Positions 35,989 through 45,784 are shown, counted from the first letter of the stretch. The stretch is 64,000 nucleotides of DNA from Peptococcaceae bacterium BRH_c8a (GCA_000961575.1 LADP01000031.1:1-64000), one strand, 5' to 3'. Translations and numbers: made by a program. Notes: generated from the letters alone by a model not told the origin.

Positions 35989-36222
35989 TACCTGTTCACG
36001 TCCTAGTTTAAACGATTTATGCCGGCTACCGCTTAAGCATCATGATTATTACCTGACATCTCCATCCTCGATTAAATCCATTAAGTATTCAAGATTATTT
36101 TTCGACAACTGTCAGCAAATTTCCTTCGGGAAATATGTCTAAATTTACCTAAATCAAATTTCATTCAAATTTTGCGTCAAAACAATGATAACTCATCTAA
36201 CATACTAAGAGCTATTGTATAG

Positions 36223-36256
36223 TAAAAAGCGGGCTGTTCAAACAACCCGCTTTTTA
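36223..36256 (-). terminator. Terminator of the chaperone cluster after clpB
   Basis: GTAAAAAGCGGG and CCCGCTTTTTAC pair perfectly around a TGTT/AACA inner stem. On the minus strand the hairpin follows the clpB stop (36288) and its own arm supplies the T-tract. It is symmetrical and could work on both strands. Confidence 0.88.
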
Positions 36257-36287
36257 CGCATATTATTATATTATAAAAATTTGTATA

Positions 36288-38882
36288 TTATTTTTTAGTA
36301 ACCACTAGCCCACTTGCTCCGCCCTGCAGTGTGATAGTTTCCCGAGCTTTTATATCGCCCTTGACGATCATCCGGCTGATGGCGGTCTCTGCTTCCTGCT
36401 GAATTAAGCGTTTTAGTGGCCGGGCGCCGTAAGCCGGTTCATAGCCCCGGTTAGCAAGGTAGTTTAGCGCCGCTTCGTCCCACTCCAACCGAATGTCGGT
36501 ACCAGATTCGACCCGCCGGGCCAACCGCTGCAGCAGCAGGCCGGCAATATCCCGTACCTGAGCCTGGTTCAGAGCGTGGAAGACCACAATTTCGTCCACC
36601 CGGTTTAAAAATTCGGGCCTAAAGTGCTGGCGCAGAATGCCTAGTACACCGGACTTGATTTCATCAAAACTGCCGCCCTGCTCCTGCCGGGTGAGGATTT
36701 CATGGCTGCCCAGGTTGGAGGTCATAATCACCACGGTGTTCCTAAAGTTGACGGTGCGACCGTGGCTATCGGTGAGCCTGCCGTCATCCAATAACTGCAG
36801 CAGGATGTTGAACACGTCGGGGTGCGCCTTTTCAATTTCGTCCAGCAAGATTACCGAGTAAGGTTTGCGCCGCACCGCTTCTGTTAATTGGCCGCCCTCG
36901 TCATAACCCACGTAACCGGGAGGCGCGCCCACCAGCCGGGAAACGGCATGTTTTTCCATGTATTCAGACATATCCAGCCTGGTCATATTGCGTTCGTCAT
37001 CAAACAGCGCCTGGGCCAAAGCCCGGGCTAGTTCGGTCTTGCCTACACCGGTGGGGCCCAAGAATATAAAGCTGCCGATGGGCCGGTTGGGATCTTTGAT
37101 GCCGGCCCGGGCACGCAGCACGGCATCGGCCACCGCCTGTACCGCCTCGTCCTGACCCACCACTCGCTTGTGCAGTTCCTCGTCCATGTGGATTAGTTTT
37201 TCCTTTTCCCCTTCCATCAACTTGTTCAACGGAATGCCGGTCCAGCGGCTGACCACCCGGGCAATGTCTTCCTCGTCCACTTCCTCTTTCAGCAGCATAC
37301 CATGCTGCTGCTTGCCGGCCAGGGTTTCTTCCTCGGCCTTCAGGCGGCGTTCCAGGTCGTTTAGTTTGCCGTATCTCAGCTCGGCCAGCCGGTTCAGGTC
37401 GTATTCCCGCTCGGCCCGCTCAATTTCCTGGCGGGTTTCCTCAATTTCTTTTTTTAACTGGCGCACCCGGGAAATAGCTTGTTTTTCCACCTGCCACTGG
37501 GTGGTCATGACGTCAGATTCGCTGTGCAGTTCGGCCACTTGTTTTTTAATTTTATCCAGCCGATCCTGGGAAGCCTGGTCTTTTTCCTTACTTAAAGCTG
37601 CTTCTTCTATTTCCAGCTGCATAATCCGGCGGGTGATTTCATCCAGTTCCGCCGGCATACTATCAATTTCGGTGCGCAGTCGGGCCGCTGATTCGTCCAT
37701 CAGGTCGATGGCCTTGTCGGGCAGGAACCGGTCGGATATATAGCGGTCGGAAAGCATCGCCGCTGCCACCAGGGCGCTGTCCTGAATACGCACCCCGTGG
37801 TGTACTTCGTAACGCTCCTTTAAGCCCCTAAGGATGGAGATAGTATCCTCCACCGAAGGCTGATTTACCACTACCGGTTGAAAGCGCCGTTCAAACGCGG
37901 CGTCCTTTTCCACGTGCTTACGGTATTCATCCAGGGTGGTGGCGCCGATAGTGCGCAGTTCACCCCGGGCCAGCATGGGTTTTAAGAGATTGCCGGCATC
38001 AACGGAGCCTTCTGCCGCCCCGGCGCCCACCACGGTATGCAGTTCATCGATAAACAATATAATTTTGCCGTTGGACTGCTGTACTTCCTTAAGTACGGCC
38101 TTCAGACGCTCTTCAAACTCGCCCCGGTACTTGGCCCCGGCCACCAGGGCGCCCATATCCAGCTCGATAAGGCTTTTGTCTTTTAACCCTTCGGGTACGT
38201 CTCCGGCTACAATGCGCCGGGCCAGACCTTCCACGATGGCGGTTTTGCCCACGCCGGGCTCACCGATGAGCACCGGGTTGTTCTTGGTGCGCCGGGACAG
38301 GATTTCCATCACCCGGCGAATTTCGTTATCCCGGCCAATTACCGGGTCGAGTTTACCGTCGGCGGCCTGCCTGGTTAGGTCGCGGCCATAGCGTTCCAGA
38401 GCCTCGTATGTGTCTTCGGGGTTTTCGCCGGTAACCCTCTGGCTGCCTCGCACCGTCCGCAGCGAATTAAGCAGGGTGTCCCTGGTCAAGCCGGCCCGGC
38501 GCAGCGCTTCAACCGTCTCGGGCTCGCCGTCTTCCAACAAAGCCAGCAGCACGTGTTCCACGCTGACATAGTCGTCCTTCATGCCTTTGGTTTCTTTTTC
38601 AGCCCGGCCCAGTACCCGGGCCAACCCTGTACCCATGCGCAACGAACTTTCGTAACCGGTGACCGCCGGTATTCGGCGCAATAGTTCCTCTACCGCTGCA
38701 GTCAAGTTAACCGGGCTCACCCCGGCGTGTTCCAGGATGCGGGGCACCATGCCCCCTTCTTGGGCCAGCAGTGCCGCCAGCATGTGCTTGCCCGTCACTT
38801 CCTGGTGATGTCTTTCCGCCGCCAACTGCTGGGCTGCTGCAAGTGCTTCCCTTGATTTTTGCGTGTAGTGATTAATATCCAT
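36288..38882 (-). CDS. clpB: ClpB disaggregase (Hsp100)
   Basis: This AAA+ unfoldase rescues aggregated proteins together with DnaK. The Clp-N repeats (residues about 5-145) are followed by AAA1 with Walker [10 protein letters not shown], the long coiled-coil M domain (about 405-525) that contacts DnaK, and AAA2 with Walker [10 protein letters not shown] and Walker [11 protein letters not shown]. The length of 864 is full size. It is the last gene of the cluster. The spacing to the cbpM gene is about 60 bases, with CACCTCC-complementary GGAGGTG before the start. Confidence 0.97.
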   Translation of the reverse strand: MDINHYTQKSREALAAAQQLAAERHHQEVTGKHMLAALLAQEGGMVPRILEHAGVSPVNLTAAVEELLRRIPAVTGYESSLRMGTGLARVLGRAEKETKGMKDDYVSVEHVLLALLEDGEPETVEALRRAGLTRDTLLNSLRTVRGSQRVTGENPEDTYEALERYGRDLTRQAADGKLDPVIGRDNEIRRVMEILSRRTKNNPVLIGEPGVGKTAIVEGLARRIVAGDVPEGLKDKSLIELDMGALVAGAKYRGEFEERLKAVLKEVQQSNGKIILFIDELHTVVGAGAAEGSVDAGNLLKPMLARGELRTIGATTLDEYRKHVEKDAAFERRFQPVVVNQPSVEDTISILRGLKERYEVHHGVRIQDSALVAAAMLSDRYISDRFLPDKAIDLMDESAARLRTEIDSMPAELDEITRRIMQLEIEEAALSKEKDQASQDRLDKIKKQVAELHSESDVMTTQWQVEKQAISRVRQLKKEIEETRQEIERAEREYDLNRLAELRYGKLNDLERRLKAEEETLAGKQQHGMLLKEEVDEEDIARVVSRWTGIPLNKLMEGEKEKLIHMDEELHKRVVGQDEAVQAVADAVLRARAGIKDPNRPIGSFIFLGPTGVGKTELARALAQALFDDERNMTRLDMSEYMEKHAVSRLVGAPPGYVGYDEGGQLTEAVRRKPYSVILLDEIEKAHPDVFNILLQLLDDGRLTDSHGRTVNFRNTVVIMTSNLGSHEILTRQEQGGSFDEIKSGVLGILRQHFRPEFLNRVDEIVVFHALNQAQVRDIAGLLLQRLARRVESGTDIRLEWDEAALNYLANRGYEPAYGARPLKRLIQQEAETAISRMIVKGDIKARETITLQGGASGLVVTKK

Positions 38883-38945
38883 ATGTTAAACCCGGGCCTT
38901 AGCCGGGTATTCACCTCCTTAGTTTGGGACATTGCGGCATGGTGG

Positions 38946-39236
38946 TTATCCTTTTAATCTTTCCACTTCGTCTTGCAGTTCTTCAATGCGCTCTAATAAA
39001 TCTACGATAATGGCTGCCCCCGGCAGGTTGACGCCCAAATTCCGGCGCAAACGCATCACCCGGCGCAGGCGCGTTGCCTGCCGGGCGGGAACGAAGCCAC
39101 GTTGGTAATCGATGATGCCCAGATCACCCAGCCGCTGGGCCAGGTCGGGGTGCACGCCCAAAGCGGTTACGTCCACCCAGTTGTCCTCTTCGGCTGACGG
39201 GGTATGACAGTAGAACCGCAGGTAAAACTTGGCCAT
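38946..39236 (-). CDS. cbpM: CbpM-like chaperone modulator
   Basis: This 96-residue MerR-like protein matches the CbpM type: a winged-helix-like region (LGVHPDLAQRLGDLGIIDY, RQATRLRRVMRLRRNLGVNL) and a C-terminal coiled coil (IVDLLERIEELQDEVERLK). CbpM binds the J domain of CbpA and inhibits it. It follows the dnaJ-like gene with a four-base gap, which supports that role. A free-standing DNA-binding regulator is the less likely alternative. Confidence 0.8.
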   Translation of the reverse strand: MAKFYLRFYCHTPSAEEDNWVDVTALGVHPDLAQRLGDLGIIDYQRGFVPARQATRLRRVMRLRRNLGVNLPGAAIIVDLLERIEELQDEVERLKG

Positions 39237-39240
39237 ATAA

Positions 39241-40254
39241 TTACACCCCTTTCTTCAGCGCGGCCAGCTGCCGGTACAGACTTTCCTCTTCGGGAGTAAG
39301 GGTATCTGGAATGTCAATGACTATACGAACAAACTCGTCTCCGCGACCGTCCTTGCGCGGCATCCCTTTACCCCGGAGGCGCAGGCGCCGGCCGGTCTTA
39401 ATTCCAGCGGGCACTTTCATTTTAACCGGCCCGTCCAAGGTAGGTACCGACACCTGGTCGCCAAGTACCGCCTGTTCAGGTCGCAGCAACACTTCGGTTT
39501 CCAGGTCATCGCCCTGCACCTTAAACCTAGGGTGGGACAACAGGCGCACTTTTAGGTACAGGTCGCCTTTTGCTCCGCCGCCATAACCTTCACCGCCCTG
39601 GCCCTTTAGCCGGATGCGACTACCCTCGTGCACACCGGCCGGAATTTTTACCGTCAGTGTTCTCACGCCGGCGCTAGTACCGGTTCCGCCGCAGCGGTTG
39701 CAGAAGGAATCCCCTTCAATGCCGGAGCCCCCGCAAGACGGACAGGCTTCTCTGGTGGAGAGTTGCAGGTGTTTTTCTCCGCCCCGGTAGGCTTCCTCCA
39801 GGGTTAGTTCCAGTTCGGCCTCTACGTCCTGGCCATGAGCCGAACGTCCTGCACGGGTGTTCCTGCTGGCCCCTCCGAAGGGGGAGCCGGAACTTCCACC
39901 GCCGAAGAACATTTCGAAAAAGTCGCTAAACCCCCCGGCGCCCCCCATACCGCCTCCGCCCATGTTGGTATAGAACTTGAAATCTCCCATATCCGGTGGC
40001 GGCTTGAAGTCCTGGCCGTCTCTCCAGTTGGCACCCATGCGGTCGTACTTGGATCGCTTCTCTTGGTCGCTTAAAACCTCGTAAGCCTCGTTAATTTGTT
40101 TAAATTGCTCTTCGGCCTTTTGCTTTTCATCGCCGGAGTGCAGGTCTGGGTGCCATTTGCGGGCTAATTTTCGGTAAGCGGTTTTAATTTCCTTTTCCGT
40201 GGCGCTGCGTTCAACGCCTAGCGTTTTGTAATAGTCCTGAAATGCTATCCCCAT
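39241..40254 (-). CDS. CbpA-like DnaJ (Hsp40) with a half zinc finger
   Basis: A J domain (residues about 5-70, HPD in KWHPDLHSGDEK) stimulates DnaK. A Gly/Phe-rich region (GGGGMGGAGGFSDFF) follows, then two C-terminal substrate domains. Between them lie only two CxxCxGxG repeats, CPSCGGSG and CNRCGGTG, where full DnaJ has four, so only one zinc site is possible. With cbpM next to it, it is better called CbpA-like. I chose the ATG at 40254 (337 residues) because AGGTAGGTG lies six bases upstream. A GTG three codons earlier falls inside that site. Confidence 0.9.
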   Translation of the reverse strand: MGIAFQDYYKTLGVERSATEKEIKTAYRKLARKWHPDLHSGDEKQKAEEQFKQINEAYEVLSDQEKRSKYDRMGANWRDGQDFKPPPDMGDFKFYTNMGGGGMGGAGGFSDFFEMFFGGGSSGSPFGGASRNTRAGRSAHGQDVEAELELTLEEAYRGGEKHLQLSTREACPSCGGSGIEGDSFCNRCGGTGTSAGVRTLTVKIPAGVHEGSRIRLKGQGGEGYGGGAKGDLYLKVRLLSHPRFKVQGDDLETEVLLRPEQAVLGDQVSVPTLDGPVKMKVPAGIKTGRRLRLRGKGMPRKDGRGDEFVRIVIDIPDTLTPEEESLYRQLAALKKGV

Positions 40255-40263
40255 ATTGTTCAC

Positions 40264-40734
40264 CTACCTGGCAGCTACCCGGACAGTGGCCGGGCGCAGC
40301 AGTTCCTTTCCAAAACGGTAACCCCGGCGCATTTCTTCGGCGACATGACCAAGGGGATACCCGGTGCCGGATACGTAACCGATTCCTTCATGTTCTTCGG
40401 GGTTAAAAGGAAGCCCCAGGGATTCTAGTTGTTCCAAACCGTGTTTTTCCAGAGCGTCCACTAACTGGCGATAGACCATGGCCAGCCCTTGGCGCGTTCT
40501 TTCATCCGGCAACTGGGCCAGGGCCCGTTCCAGATTGTCTAATACCGGTAGCATTCCCGCTGTCAGTTCCTTTTTGCCCCGGTCGGCATAGCCCCGGGCT
40601 TCGCGTTCCACCCGTTTACGGTAGTTGTCGAAGTCGGCCAGGGTGCGCAAGTGACGGTTTTTTTCTTCTTCCAGCGCCTGGTGCAGAGTATTGGTATCAC
40701 TCTGCACCGAGGGTTTTTGTTTGTCTTGTGACAA
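40264..40734 (-). CDS. grpE: GrpE nucleotide exchange factor
   Basis: This 156-residue GrpE has the N-terminal coiled-coil dimer helix (LHQALEEEKNRHLRTLADFDNYRKR) and the C-terminal beta domain (EHEGIGYVSGTGYPLGHV, GYRFGKELLRPATVRVA). It releases ADP from DnaK. The start is TTG at 40734, supported by GGGG nine bases upstream. Its TAG stop overlaps the ribosome binding site of the downstream dnaJ-like gene, so the two are coupled. A 215-base repeat-bearing gap separates it from dnaK. Confidence 0.95.
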   Translation of the reverse strand: MSQDKQKPSVQSDTNTLHQALEEEKNRHLRTLADFDNYRKRVEREARGYADRGKKELTAGMLPVLDNLERALAQLPDERTRQGLAMVYRQLVDALEKHGLEQLESLGLPFNPEEHEGIGYVSGTGYPLGHVAEEMRRGYRFGKELLRPATVRVAAR

Positions 40735-40829
40735 TATATTTAGCCCCTTTCCGGGGTGTTATGTTTAGGGTGCAACTATGTTTTCATTTTGAATTTTCGA
40801 ATTCTGACTTCTATTAATCGTTATCATAT

Positions 40830-40904
40830 GTGCACCCTTGCAGGTGCCCGAATTTATAATGCGGAAGTATGTGTGAACCGGGCACCCGCAAAGGGTGCCC
40901 TACG
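40830..40904. repeat. Intergenic inverted repeat related to the GTAGGGGCAC family
   Basis: GTGCACCCTTGC with AGGTGCCCG faces CGGGCACCCGCAAAGGGTGC and then CCTACG, giving a stem with one bulge around a 30-base loop. It resembles the repeat at 15261-15343 and lies between dnaK and grpE, where it might attenuate read-through. Confidence 0.7.
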
Positions 40905-40920
40905 TCTGTCTGACTCCTGA

Positions 40921-40941
40921 CTACTGACTACTGACTACTGA
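40921..40941. repeat. Three tandem copies of CTACTGA
   Basis: This is the same 7-bp unit as the CAGTAGT array at 28294, in reverse orientation, placed just after the dnaK stop. Confidence 0.85.
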
Positions 40942-40949
40942 CTCATCCT

Positions 40950-42872
40950 TTAGCGTTCTTCGTATTCGGCGTCTACGACGTCGTCGTCAGGTTTTGTCCT
41001 GCCGGCACCACCTGTTCCAGGGTTATGCGTTCCGCCGCCACAGGTGCCCCCTGCACAACCGCCACCGGCCTCCTGGCCGTATGCCGCTTGGGACAGTGAG
41101 TAGGCTGCCTGCTCCAAATCACCTTTCAGGCTACGAATCTTGTCTGTCGACGCATTTTCCTTTAATGCTGTACGCAGGTCGTTTAGCAGCTGCTCAAGGC
41201 GTGTTTTATCGTGTTCGGGAACCTTGTCGCCTAAATCCTTAATCTGCCGCTCCACCTGGTAAGCCAGGGTGTCAGCCTCGTTGCGGACCTCCACTTCCTC
41301 GCGGCGTTTTTTGTCTTCGGTAGCATTGACCTCGGCTTCCTTCACCATGCGGTCAATTTCTCCCTGATCCAGGCTGGTGGAACCGGTGATGGTGATGGTT
41401 TGCTCTTTACCGGTGCCCTTGTCCTTGGCGCTCACTTTCAGGATCCCGTTGGCGTCAATATCAAAGGTAACCTCAATTTGCGGCACTCCCCTGGGCGCCG
41501 CCGGAATGCCTTCCAGCTTGAACTGTCCCAGCGATCTATTGTCTCGCGCCATTTCCCGCTCGCCTTGCAGTACGTGAATGTCCACGGCGGGCTGACTGTC
41601 ATCCGCTGTTGTAAATACCTGACTACGGCGAACCGGAATGGTGGTGTTGCGCTCAATAACCTTGGCCATCACGCTGCCCATAGTTTCCACGCCCAGAGAC
41701 AGTGGGGTAACGTCAAGCAGCAGCACATCTTTCACTTCCCCGGACAGCACACCGCCCTGGATGGCCGCGCCTACCGCCACCACCTCGTCGGGGTTAACGC
41801 CCTGATGCGGGTCTTTACCGCCGGTAAGGGATTTAACTAGTTTTTGTACTGCTGGTATCCGGGTGGAACCGCCCACCAGGATTACTTCATCAATATCCTT
41901 TTCCGTTAGTTTGGCATCGGCCAGCGCCGCCTGCACCGGGCCACGGCACCGCTCCACCAGGTGGTGGGTCAGGTCGTCAAACTTGGCCCGGGTTAGTTTC
42001 ATTTCCAGGTGCTTTGGTCCGCCGGCGTCTGCAGTGATAAAGGGCAGGCTAATCTGGGTTTCCATGGTCGTGGAAAGCTCCATTTTACCCTTTTCCGCCC
42101 CCTCGGTTAGACGCTGCAACGCCTGTTTGTCGGTGCGCAGGTCAATACCGTAGTCTTTTTTAAATTCTCCGGCCATCCAATCCACAATGGCCTTGTCAAA
42201 ATCATCGCCGCCCAGATGAGTATCACCGTTGGTGGACTTCACCTCAAACACACCGTCACCAACTTCCAGCACAGACACGTCGAAGGTGCCACCGCCCAGG
42301 TCGAAAACCAGAATAGTTTGGTTGGTTTTTTTATCCAACCCATAGGCCAACGCTGCCGCGGTGGGTTCGTTGATGATACGCAGCACGTTCAAACCGGCTA
42401 CTTTGCCGGCGTTTTTGGTGGCCTGCCGCTGGGCGTCGTTGAAGTAAGCCGGAACGGTAATCACCGCGTCGGTCACTTTTTCACCCAGATACTTGGAGGC
42501 GTCGTCCACCAACTTGCGCAGTACCATGGCCGAAATCTCCTCGGGGGCGTAATCCTTTCCGCGCACATTAAAACGGACAGCGTCATTGGGACCGGATGTT
42601 ACATTATAAGGTACCAGTTCGCGCTCACCAGTTACCTCGGAATAACGGCGGCCGATAAAACGCTTGGACGAATAAACGGTATTTTGAGGGTTTAGTACCG
42701 ACTGGCGCCGGGCCACCTGGCCCACCAGCCGTTCGCCGTCATCCTTAATAGCCACCACCGAGGGGGTGGTGCGTGCGCCTTCCGCGTTCACTATAACCGT
42801 GGGCTTACCGCCCTCCATAACGGCCACCACCGAATTGGTGGTGCCCAGGTCGATACCTACCGTTTTAGACAT
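40950..42872 (-). CDS. dnaK: DnaK chaperone (Hsp70)
   Basis: This is a full-length Hsp70. The ATPase domain starts [17 protein letters not shown] and contains [13 protein letters not shown] and [13 protein letters not shown]. The interdomain linker is [12 protein letters not shown], and the beta and lid substrate domains follow. The C-terminal tail before VVDAEYEER is unusual: GGGCAGGTCGGG contains two cysteines in a glycine-rich disordered stretch. AAGGAGG precedes the ATG. No CIRCE operator is present in the upstream 134 bases. Transcription probably comes from the hsp20 promoter, possibly with a local promoter. A second dnaK may exist elsewhere in the genome. Confidence 0.97.
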   Translation of the reverse strand: MSKTVGIDLGTTNSVVAVMEGGKPTVIVNAEGARTTPSVVAIKDDGERLVGQVARRQSVLNPQNTVYSSKRFIGRRYSEVTGERELVPYNVTSGPNDAVRFNVRGKDYAPEEISAMVLRKLVDDASKYLGEKVTDAVITVPAYFNDAQRQATKNAGKVAGLNVLRIINEPTAAALAYGLDKKTNQTILVFDLGGGTFDVSVLEVGDGVFEVKSTNGDTHLGGDDFDKAIVDWMAGEFKKDYGIDLRTDKQALQRLTEGAEKGKMELSTTMETQISLPFITADAGGPKHLEMKLTRAKFDDLTHHLVERCRGPVQAALADAKLTEKDIDEVILVGGSTRIPAVQKLVKSLTGGKDPHQGVNPDEVVAVGAAIQGGVLSGEVKDVLLLDVTPLSLGVETMGSVMAKVIERNTTIPVRRSQVFTTADDSQPAVDIHVLQGEREMARDNRSLGQFKLEGIPAAPRGVPQIEVTFDIDANGILKVSAKDKGTGKEQTITITGSTSLDQGEIDRMVKEAEVNATEDKKRREEVEVRNEADTLAYQVERQIKDLGDKVPEHDKTRLEQLLNDLRTALKENASTDKIRSLKGDLEQAAYSLSQAAYGQEAGGGCAGGTCGGGTHNPGTGGAGRTKPDDDVVDAEYEER

Positions 42873-43006
42873 GGTTATTCCTCCTTAATTCACCTTTTGA
42901 TTATTATTTGCTTAAAATTATAAATTAAAGGTTTAAAAGAAACTTTACCTAAATATAAACAAAATCTTAAATTTGTTAAAAAAAAGCCTGCCGGGAAGAA
43001 AGGGGG

Positions 43007-43456
43007 TTATTGCTCAACGTTAATGTCTATTTCCCTAAACTTGCTCTCTTCTTCCTTGGGCAGGGTGATATCAAGCACACCGTTTTTGTATTGAGCTTTA
43101 ATGGCATCGTATTTCACCGGAGCGTCTATGGCAAAGGAACGACTGAATGAACCGTATCTTCGCTCAACCCTGATATAGTTGGCGCTTTCTTCCTTTTCCT
43201 CTTTATGACGCTCGCCCCTGATGGTCAGTACATTGTCTTTATAACCCAGTTTGATGTCCTCGCGGCGCATACCCGGGATTTCTGCTTTAATGACAATGGC
43301 CTCGGGTGTTTCCTTAATATCAACCGGGAACATCCACCCTTGAGTCAAGGCTCCTTTTTCGGGATATCGCAAAGGCGGGTTTTCGTCCAAAAGCCTGCTA
43401 ATGGAATTTTGGATGCCCATCAATTCACGGAAAGGATCCCATCTTACCAAAGACAT
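43007..43456 (-). CDS. Hsp20/alpha-crystallin small heat-shock protein
   Basis: This ATP-independent holdase of 149 residues has the alpha-crystallin domain from about residue 45 (DIKETPEAIVIKAEIPG) to 145, including the end motif KNGVLDITLPK (A-x-x-x-N-G-V-L type). The ATG at 43456 follows AGGAGG by ten bases. A GTG four codons earlier lies inside that ribosome binding site. It is the first gene of the chaperone cluster, directly behind a consensus promoter overlapped by a CtsR box, so it should be strongly heat-induced. Confidence 0.93.
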   Translation of the reverse strand: MSLVRWDPFRELMGIQNSISRLLDENPPLRYPEKGALTQGWMFPVDIKETPEAIVIKAEIPGMRREDIKLGYKDNVLTIRGERHKEEKEESANYIRVERRYGSFSRSFAIDAPVKYDAIKAQYKNGVLDITLPKEEESKFREIDINVEQ

Positions 43457-43536
43457 TTTTAACAGCACCTCCTGGATTTTTTTAAAATCTGAATATTATT
43501 TCCCCAAAATTGCCCGGCAGGTTAACTGACTTTAAC

Positions 43537-43553
43537 TTTGACCTTCCTTGACC
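43537..43553 (-). promoter_or_regulatory. CtsR operator in front of hsp20
   Basis: On the minus strand the site reads GGTCAAGGAAGGTCAAA, which matches the CtsR heptad repeat RGTCAAA-NAN-RGTCAAA with one deviation. It starts two bases after the -10 hexamer, so bound CtsR would block the promoter until heat releases it. Confidence 0.88.
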
Positions 43554-43555
43554 TT

Positions 43556-43584
43556 ATTATAAAAAAAAGGTTTTTAGATGTCAA
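43556..43584 (-). promoter_or_regulatory. SigA promoter of the hsp20-led chaperone cluster
   Basis: On the minus strand a perfect TTGACA (43584-43579), a spacer of exactly 17 bases and a perfect TATAAT (43561-43556) are present. This is the best promoter in the window. Confidence 0.9.
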
Positions 43585-43701
43585 CAGATCTTTTTAAAAA
43601 ATTTTCCTTTTAAATTTAATTGTTTTGTAATTTTTTGTTTATTAAATAGCAATGTTAACAGAATAAAATTAATAAAAAGTTACATCGAAAGGGGTTTTAA
43701 A

Positions 43702-44127
43702 ATGAAAGTCCTGGTACCTGTAGACGGTTCGGAATACTCGATGCGCGCTGTCGAATATGCACGAAATATGGCCCAAAAGCATCCCGAAACAAAGGTCACC
43801 CTGTTGACAGTGGCCTGTGCAGAACTATCTAAAGCGTACGATTTTAACCTGCTGAATATTGAAGGTGTATATCAGCAGTGCATTGACACCTGGCGCCCGG
43901 TTCTTGATGACGCTAAAAAAATGTTTACCGACGCGGAACTGGAGGTTGAAGATATAATCCTGGGCGGTGACCCAGCCACTATTATCGTTGACTATGTAAG
44001 CGACCAAGGCTTCGACCGGGTAATAATGGGCAGCCGTGGCCAGGGCAGCATCAAGGGGCTAATCCTGGGGAGTGTCGCCTATAAGGTGCTGGGAAAAGTC
44101 AAGGTACCGGTGACCATCATTAAGTAA
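43702..44127 (+). CDS. Universal stress protein (UspA), ATP-binding type
   Basis: This 141-residue single-domain UspA has the start MKVLVPVDGSEYSMRAVEYA and the C-terminal phosphate-binding motif G-x2-G-x9-G-S (GSRGQGSIKGLILGSVAYKV), so it should bind ATP. It lies next to a second, closely similar UspA gene, with which it shares the C-terminal LGKVKVPVTI block. The pair probably arose by duplication. AAAGGGG precedes the ATG. The precise role is unknown beyond stress survival. Confidence 0.92.
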   Translation: MKVLVPVDGSEYSMRAVEYARNMAQKHPETKVTLLTVACAELSKAYDFNLLNIEGVYQQCIDTWRPVLDDAKKMFTDAELEVEDIILGGDPATIIVDYVSDQGFDRVIMGSRGQGSIKGLILGSVAYKVLGKVKVPVTIIK

Positions 44128-44198
44128 AGCGGTCAAGAATTTAATACTTTTGCAATTGATATTTTAGTTAATTTAAAAAACGAAGGGAGATTATATTA

Positions 44199-44621
44199 AT
44201 GAAAATACTTGTACCTATTGACGGATCGGAAAACGCCACCAGGGCAGTTGAATACGCCCTGAATATAGCAAAAAATCATTCCAGTGCCAAGGTTACCCTG
44301 CTAGCCGTGGCTTGCCCCAAAATAGATATGCTTTTAAACGAATCCTTTGACCCGGTGAAATTCCAGCAGGTTTGCCAAGATGCCTTCAGAGAGGATATGG
44401 ACAACGCAGCCAGGCTGTTTGAGGATGCGGACCTGGAAGTGGAAAAGGTTATTCTGACCGGCGACCCGGGGGACATGATTGTCGACTATGCTAATGATCA
44501 GAAGGTGGACAAAATTATCATGGGCAACCGGGGTATGGGTGCTTTGAAAAGCCTGATCCTTGGCAGTGTGGCTTACAAAGTGCTGGGCAAAGTTAAAGTA
44601 CCGGTTACTATTGTGAAATAA
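44199..44621 (+). CDS. Universal stress protein (UspA), second copy
   Basis: This 140-residue UspA is about half identical to its neighbour at 43702, from MKILVPIDGSENATRAVEYA to LGKVKVPVTIVK. The ATP motif is present as GNRGMGALKSLILGSVAYKV, where the x before GS is conserved. Differences gather in the middle (residues 45-75), so the two may bind different partners. GAAGGGAG precedes the ATG. The gap to the first gene is 71 bases and a terminator follows, so one transcript may carry both. Confidence 0.92.
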   Translation: MKILVPIDGSENATRAVEYALNIAKNHSSAKVTLLAVACPKIDMLLNESFDPVKFQQVCQDAFREDMDNAARLFEDADLEVEKVILTGDPGDMIVDYANDQKVDKIIMGNRGMGALKSLILGSVAYKVLGKVKVPVTIVK

Positions 44622-44669
44622 CATCAAGTTTAACAATATTGTATGCTATCCTACCCCCTTACTCGATTG

Positions 44670-44709
44670 CCCGGTACCTGGCCACATACAGCCGCCGGGT
44701 TATTTTTTT
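44670..44709 (+). terminator. Terminator after the UspA pair
   Basis: CCCGG (44670-44674) pairs with CCGGG (44695-44699), with an inner GGC/GCC stem, followed by TTATTTTTTT. Confidence 0.8.
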
Positions 44710-44860
44710 AACTATTGCATATTTTACTCGGAAAATAGACTTTAGGTCTACCATCCAATGTCCCCAATCGTTGTCGTAGGGGATAAACTGTGGAGATATA
44801 ATACTGAATATAAAAATCTAAATTGACCAAGGATGAAGTTGTACTAAGGAGGAAATTATT

Positions 44861-45703
44861 TTGGATGGATCGGGCTTTAACTTTTCTTTAATCTTTTGGG
44901 CGTTTTTTATCTTCATGGCTGTTATGCCCATGATTAAACAAACCCAGCTCCAATCGCAGCGATTTCGGGCTTTGCGGAATCTGGAACGAAAAAGAGGTTC
45001 CCGGGTAATCGCTTTAATTCATCGCCAGGAAATGATATCGCTGTTCGGTATCCCGCTAAGCCGGTACATTAATATTGAGGATTCCGAGCAAATACTGCGG
45101 GCCATCCGCCTTACCCCGCCGTACATGCCCATAGATTTAATTTTGCACACTCCGGGCGGATTGGTGCTGGCTTCGGATCAAATAGCCCACGCCGTCCGCA
45201 AGCACCCGGCCAAGGTAACGGTTTTTGTTCCCCACTACGCCATGTCGGGTGGCACCATGATTGCGCTGGCGGCTGACGAGATATTTATGGATCCCAATGC
45301 CGTGCTGGGGCCGGTAGATCCGCAAATAGGAAGATACCCGGCTGTATCGCTGCTAAAAGTAGTGCAAGATAAGAATATTGACGAAATTGACGACGAAACC
45401 CTGATTTTGGCGGACGTGGCCAGAAAGGCTATGGCCCAGGTGAGTGCTAAAGTGCTAAACCTGCTTAAAGACCGGATGGATGAAGATAAGGCCCGGGCCA
45501 TCACGAACCAGCTTACCGAGGGCCGTTGGACCCACGATTACCCCATCGGGTGTGAAGAATTAACGAAAATGGAACTGCACGCCTGTGGCGAAATGCCCAG
45601 GGAAATTTACGAAATTATGGATTTCTTCCCCCAGCCGATGCGTCGCCAGCCGTCGGTAACTTATATACCCCTCCCCTACGAGCGGGAAAAGAAAGCGCCA
45701 TAA
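44861..45703 (+). CDS. Membrane-bound Clp-fold serine protease-like protein (SDH/SppA type)
   Basis: One N-terminal transmembrane segment (residues about 8-24) anchors a cytoplasmic ClpP/crotonase-fold domain of the serine dehydrogenase proteinase (SDH_sah) family. The blocks PIDLILHTPGGLVLASDQIA and HYAMSGGTMIALAADEIFMD carry the expected catalytic serine in MSGGT, and DPNAVLGPVDPQIG follows. It may act in membrane protein quality control. The start is TTG with AGGAGG eight bases upstream. After its TAA the same frame stays open for another 26 codons, described separately. Confidence 0.86.
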   Translation: MDGSGFNFSLIFWAFFIFMAVMPMIKQTQLQSQRFRALRNLERKRGSRVIALIHRQEMISLFGIPLSRYINIEDSEQILRAIRLTPPYMPIDLILHTPGGLVLASDQIAHAVRKHPAKVTVFVPHYAMSGGTMIALAADEIFMDPNAVLGPVDPQIGRYPAVSLLKVVQDKNIDEIDDETLILADVARKAMAQVSAKVLNLLKDRMDEDKARAITNQLTEGRWTHDYPIGCEELTKMELHACGEMPREIYEIMDFFPQPMRRQPSVTYIPLPYEREKKAP

Positions 45704-45784
45704 GCAAAAAACCGCAAGCTGGAAGAAGCATACGACTTTGCCAAGGAAGAATGGTGGGATCGGCAGCAGTTTTCCCCGGCCTAA
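45704..45784 (+). other. In-frame open extension after the stop of the Clp-fold protease gene
   Basis: Following the TAA at 45701-45703 the same frame continues as 26 codons, ending in TAA at 45782-45784. The peptide includes RKLEEAYDFAKEEWWDRQQF, a sensible protein-like amphipathic sequence. It has no start codon or ribosome binding site of its own. The likeliest reading is that an ancestral longer C-terminus was cut by a stop mutation. Read-through is possible but unsupported. Confidence 0.45.

Noticed and set aside
42873-43006. CIRCE operator before dnaK
   Set aside because: No TTAGCACTC-N9-GAGTGCTAA-like repeat is present in the gap between hsp20 and dnaK.
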